From contig JAFXBH010000002.1 in assembly GCA_017521875.1 (NCBI GenBank), positions 1 through 6,683 of the forward strand: a stretch of DNA of 6,683 nt, in the 5' to 3' direction. Both the position numbers and the translations under genes were made by a program. The notes under the pieces were generated by a model that saw only the letters and a program-made list of their open reading frames with translations, was not told where the DNA came from and ran no database searches. Every line of letters begins with the position of its first letter. Positions within the stretch are counted from its first letter, which is position 1. Positions 5,501 to 6,683 of this stretch are shown in pieces. The DNA comes from Oscillospiraceae bacterium. Lineage in GTDB: Bacteria; Bacillota; Clostridia; Oscillospirales; Oscillospiraceae.

Positions 5501-6683
5501 GCAACCTGTACATTACTGACGCCGAAGGCAATCAACTGTACATTTACGGCCTGTACGATGCAGAAAACAACCGTTACGACGCAATGGCTCTGAAGCCCGC
5601 AGTAGGCGATGTTCTGACTGTTGTGGGCGGCCTGGGCAACTACAATGGCGCTCCTCAGATGAAGAATGCTGTTGTTCTGACCCACCTGCCTGTTCTGACC
5701 ATCCCCGCTGCTAACGAACTGGGTATTGCCGGTACTGATACCAATAAATACCTGGTGACCGGTGTTGTTACCGAGATCAAGAACACTACCTACGGCAATA
5801 TGTACATTCAGGACGCTGAAGGCAACGAACTGTATATCTACGGTCTGTATGATGCCATCGGCGATCTGCGTTACGATGCAATGCCCGTGAAGCCCCAGGT
5901 TGGCGATTCCGTTTCCGTTTACGGTGTGATGAGCCAGTACAATGGCGCTCCCCAGATGAAGAATGCATGGCTGCTTGGCCACACCATTCCCTCTGAAGAA
6001 CCCGCTCCCGAAGAGCCCACCGAGATCGTTGCTACCCTGAGTTTTGCTGACAAATCCACCCGGACTTCCTTCTCCAACACCCAGCAGGTGTGGGAGCAGA
6101 ACGGCATTACCTTCACCAACGACAAGGCTTCCTACAATAACAATCTGGGCGACTACGCAGGTCCTGTCCGGATCTACGCCGGTACTTCCGTGAACATTGC
6201 GTTCCCCGGTATGACCAAGATCGAGATCAACTGCAACAGCGGCAAGCCCGTTGCAGGTCTGACCGACTCTCTGACCAACATCTCCGGCATCACTGTGACC
6301 ACCAGCAATCGCTTGGTAACTATCGAATTTGCAGAAGCAACCGATAGTTTCACCATCCCCGCTATTGCTGCACAGGTTCGTTTTGACAATCTGACTGTTT
6401 ACGCTGCTGCAGGCTCTTCGGAGCCTGAGCAGCCTGTGGAAACTGTTTCCACCCTGAGTTTTGCTGACAAGTCCACCCGGACTTCCTTCTCCAATACTCA
6501 GCAGGTGTGGGAGCAGGACGGCATCGTTTTCACCAACGACAAGGCTTCCTACAATAACAACCTGGGCGACTACGCAGGTCCCGTTCGTATCTACGCCGGT
6601 ACTTCCGTAACCATCCAGAAGGCTGGTATGACCAAGATCGAGATCAACTGCAACAGCGGCAAGCCCGTTGCAGGTCTGACCGA
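2524..6683 (+). CDS. Giant modular surface lipoprotein: Ig-like modules, seven OB-like repeats and C-terminal tandem modules (3'-partial)
   Basis: The frame is open without a stop for 1386 codons and runs off the window. Residues 1-21 are a lipoprotein signal (MRKL, hydrophobic core, LFAGC, Cys21), followed by a T/P-rich stalk to about 50. Modules in order: Ig-like 1 at 53-153 (core VVWTV, W95); OB-like A1 155-254; A2 264-362; an unrecognised beta-rich module 376-539; Ig-like 2 544-642 (W588); A3 646-743; A4 746-843; an acidic/proline linker; B1 856-955; B2 957-1056; B3 1058-1156; an E/P linker; C1 1171-1295; a second E/P linker; C2 from 1310, cut by the window edge. The Ig-like parts resemble the 'atrophied' bacterial Ig family. 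The A and B repeats have the strand pattern of OB folds, which often bind nucleic acid or sugars. No catalytic motif is visible in this part; an enzyme domain could lie beyond the edge. The strong ribosome site and upstream SNase-like lipoprotein suggest co-expression and a shared extracellular polymer task, which is inference. A non-enzymatic adhesin or scaffold is the main alternative. Confidence 0.92.
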   Translation, partial: MRKLIAWLLLLTLCLGLFAGCKKQKPQETDPTTAPTTPVTTDPTEPNNGGAVKSELEAALEYIKTVYRKPSEKTPKDFQRIGNVPVNGKNYEVVWTVNVGEDIIKIVKGDNGMVTIDVKEDVEAEVKYVLTATISDDKGNKVSYSWNHLIPVAGNMVDIVNDAYALEPGASMDYEVTLTGKVVSIDTPWDAGYKNITVTIVVAGAEGKPIQCYRLGGDGADKLKPNDTITVTGKLKNYNGTIEFDAGCTLDKLVAGEEVKAPSDPKQILKDAYALAEGGALPYKSTLTGVVTKINTEYSMQYKNLTVTIVVGGDTAKAIQCYRLSGDKADQIGVGDTITVTGWIVNYKGTVQFNQGCTLDKFQDTGKNEPKPEDTFTTTLVPEIVTAPQAGVAYKFFMFQKSYEKNFYLTGEMDGFYYQTTYDPAKAVDVFVEEVSGGYRLYFMKGNVKNYLEIVRAMGTDNKMHNNVVFTTTPTAVAKWNATIKSFTFELDVDGTKTDYYFGTYEFYKTFSASDVARITGENAGKMDTENFVGRLATLKETKVSEAEKAYEQLKTDYPPADGALSTTEDFTRKNVYDVDGKKVNVVWTVDNDAVVVENNNDGTVTIKVVRGEEAISYKLTATITDGDKTLTSSWDCVVPAVPATSPKDILDAAYALQPGESLADAVTLTGIVASIDSAYSEQYGNITVTIFVEDMLDKPVQCFRLTGEGAKDIAFGDNITVTGILKNYNGTIEFDAGCTLDARKTMLEIVDAGYALESGKAMDRAYTLIGVITSVDTPYSEQYGNITVTIAVPGCEDKPIQCFRLKGEGAAELTAGYMVAVYGTLKNYNGTIEFDAGCALLDYAAPESEEPEPETLTIPEANTLGAAQTGYTEELYIVSGTISQVANTTYGNIYISDAAGNSFYLYGLYDAEGNRYDAMALKPAVGDVLTVVGAVGQYNGAPQMKNAVIVEHIPALTIPAANELGAAQSGSYTEQAYMVSGIVTEIKNATYGNLYITDAEGNQLYIYGLYDAENNRYDAMALKPAVGDVLTVVGGLGNYNGAPQMKNAVVLTHLPVLTIPAANELGIAGTDTNKYLVTGVVTEIKNTTYGNMYIQDAEGNELYIYGLYDAIGDLRYDAMPVKPQVGDSVSVYGVMSQYNGAPQMKNAWLLGHTIPSEEPAPEEPTEIVATLSFADKSTRTSFSNTQQVWEQNGITFTNDKASYNNNLGDYAGPVRIYAGTSVNIAFPGMTKIEINCNSGKPVAGLTDSLTNISGITVTTSNRLVTIEFAEATDSFTIPAIAAQVRFDNLTVYAAAGSSEPEQPVETVSTLSFADKSTRTSFSNTQQVWEQDGIVFTNDKASYNNNLGDYAGPVRIYAGTSVTIQKAGMTKIEINCNSGKPVAGLT
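2680..2982 (+). other. Ig-like module 1 (atrophied bacterial Ig type)
   Basis: Residues 53-153 of the giant lipoprotein. An N-terminal helix-like stretch (ELEAALEYIKTVY) leads to VVWTVN, then GMVTIDV and a YVLTATISDDKG strand pair. This order matches short bacterial Ig-like modules in surface proteins. A second copy lies at 4153-4449. The family name comes from memory of the pattern, not from a search. Confidence 0.6.
2986..3285 (+). repeat. OB-like repeat A1
   Basis: First of four related ~100-residue modules (residues 155-254). The shared pattern is DAYAL, LTG(K/I)V, NITVTI, IQC(Y/F)RL, GD.ITVTG, then NYNGTIEFDAGCTL. It carries a Cys pair at residues 212 and 248. Bases 3226-3276 match A3 bases 4699-4749 with only two differences in 51. 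Confidence 0.85.
3313..3609 (+). repeat. OB-like repeat A2
   Basis: Residues 264-362. It has the A pattern with NLTVTI, IQCYRL, GDTITVTG and a diverged last strand (NYKGTVQFNQGCTL). It is the most divergent A copy at its end, but keeps the Cys pair at residues 321 and 357. Confidence 0.82.
3649..4140 (+). other. Unrecognised beta-rich module between the two duplicated blocks
   Basis: Residues 376-539 of the giant lipoprotein occur once only. The region is rich in aromatic residues and alternating strands: YKFFMFQKSYEKNFYLTGEM, then AVDVFVEEV, GGYRLYFMKG and YYFGTYEFYKTF. It has no similarity that I can see to the A, B, C or Ig-like modules, and no catalytic motif. The YLTGEMDGFYYQTTYD and GGYRLYF elements resemble a ligand-binding, trefoil-like beta domain, but this is weak. 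Confidence 0.5.
4153..4449 (+). other. Ig-like module 2 (atrophied bacterial Ig type)
   Basis: Residues 544-642. It aligns with module 1 through the helix EKAYEQLKTDY, NVVWTVDND (W588), GTVTIKV and YKLTATITDGDK, then a SSWDCVVP end against SYSWNHLIP in module 1. As in the first block, two A repeats follow directly. Confidence 0.62.
4459..4752 (+). repeat. OB-like repeat A3
   Basis: Residues 646-743. It has the A pattern with DAAYAL, LTGIVASID, NITVTI, VQCFRL and NYNGTIEFDAGCTL, and a Cys pair at 703 and 739. Its last strand at DNA level is nearly identical to that of A1. Confidence 0.85.
4759..5055 (+). repeat. OB-like repeat A4
   Basis: Residues 746-843, directly after A3 with almost no linker. 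It has DAGYAL, GVITSVD, SEQYGNITVTI, IQCFRLKGEGA and NYNGTIEFDAGCAL. The Cys pair is at 803 and 839, with one additional Cys at 796 not found in the other A copies. Confidence 0.85.
5089..5388 (+). repeat. OB-like repeat B1
   Basis: Residues 856-955, first of three modules of a second OB-like type. The pattern is LTIP.AN.LG, VSG.I, TYGN.YI.DA.GN, YLYGLYDAEGNRYDAM, KPAVGDVLTVVG and YNGAPQMKNA. There is no cysteine, unlike the A type. It shares several 20-26 base exact stretches with B2, such as the one encoding YNGAPQMKN. Confidence 0.87.
5392..5691 (+). repeat. OB-like repeat B2
   Basis: Residues 957-1056. Closest to B1, with LTIPAANELGAAQSG, MVSGIVTEIKN, TYGNLYITDAEGN, YIYGLYDAENNRYDAM, KPAVGDVLTVVG and YNGAPQMKNA. 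It joins B1 and B3 with hardly any linker, so the three probably pack as a rigid rod (inference). Confidence 0.88.
5695..5991 (+). repeat. OB-like repeat B3
   Basis: Residues 1058-1156. It has LTIPAANELG, VTGVVTEIKN, TYGNMYIQDAEGN, YIYGLYDAIGDLRYDAM, KPQVGDSVSVYG and YNGAPQMKNA. The N-terminal loop is shorter than in B1 and B2 and the glycine-rich strand differs, marking it as the older or freer copy. Confidence 0.86.
6034..6408 (+). repeat. C-terminal module C1
   Basis: Residues 1171-1295, after an E/P-rich linker. The pattern is TLSFADKSTRTSFS, QQVWEQNGITFTNDKASYN, GDYAGPVRIYAGTS, PGMTKIEINCNSGK and a closing QVRFDNLTVYA. This beta-rich module is one I associate with the C-terminal parts of surface proteins and extracellular nucleases in Firmicutes; its function is not known to me. 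It is repeated at 6451. Confidence 0.8.
6451..6683 (+). repeat. C-terminal module C2 (truncated by window edge)
   Basis: Bases 6451-6683 align with 6034-6266 without a gap. By hand count there are 22 mismatches in 233, and the last 59 bases (6625-6683 against 6208-6266) are identical. Most differences are silent or cluster in one short loop (VNIAFP against VTIQKA). An E/P linker (residues 1296-1309) separates the two copies. Confidence 0.88.

Noticed and set aside
4765..5982. Minus-strand open frame of 405 codons with apparent internal repeats
   Set aside because: Its repeats are only the mirror of the A and B repeats of the sense gene; no start signal or family supports it.
5089..6683. CRISPR-like or satellite DNA repeats
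   Set aside because: The periodic similarity has ~100- and 139-codon spacing, stays in frame and follows protein domains. There are no short identical repeats with unique spacers.

Overview
The window holds three co-directional plus-strand genes packed head to tail and nothing else of substance. It looks like part of a cell-surface operon of a Gram-positive anaerobe. The evidence is two lipoprotein signal peptides with T/P-rich stalks, a textbook AAAGGAG ribosome site, roughly balanced base composition with strong use of C-ending codons and CTG, and protein families that I associate with gut or rumen Clostridia (Oscillospirales-like). The taxonomic call is an inference from style, not from a marker gene.

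Layout: (1) 2-1105 is the C-terminal ~367 residues of a family-1 extracellular solute-binding protein of an ABC importer; its start lies upstream of the window. (2) 1112-2506, after a 6-base gap, is a complete 464-residue lipoprotein with a staphylococcal-nuclease-like domain followed by two OB-fold-like domains. (3) 2524-6683, after a 17-base gap that carries a clear Shine-Dalgarno sequence, is a giant lipoprotein open for 1386 residues and still open at the window edge. It is built almost wholly of repeated modules. In order these are two copies of a roughly 490-residue block (one bacterial Ig-like module plus two OB-like 'A' repeats), separated by a unique beta-rich module; then three OB-like 'B' repeats; then at least two 'C' modules that are about 90% identical in DNA over 233 bases.

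Working model (inference): the three genes form one transcription unit that places on the outer membrane face a nuclease, a large multi-OB-fold surface protein that may hold nucleic acid or another polymer, and a binding protein that delivers a small product to an ABC importer. No promoter, terminator, RNA gene, CRISPR array or mobile element is visible. No stretch above 17 bases lies outside a coding region. The most interesting object is the giant modular lipoprotein and its layered history of internal duplication.
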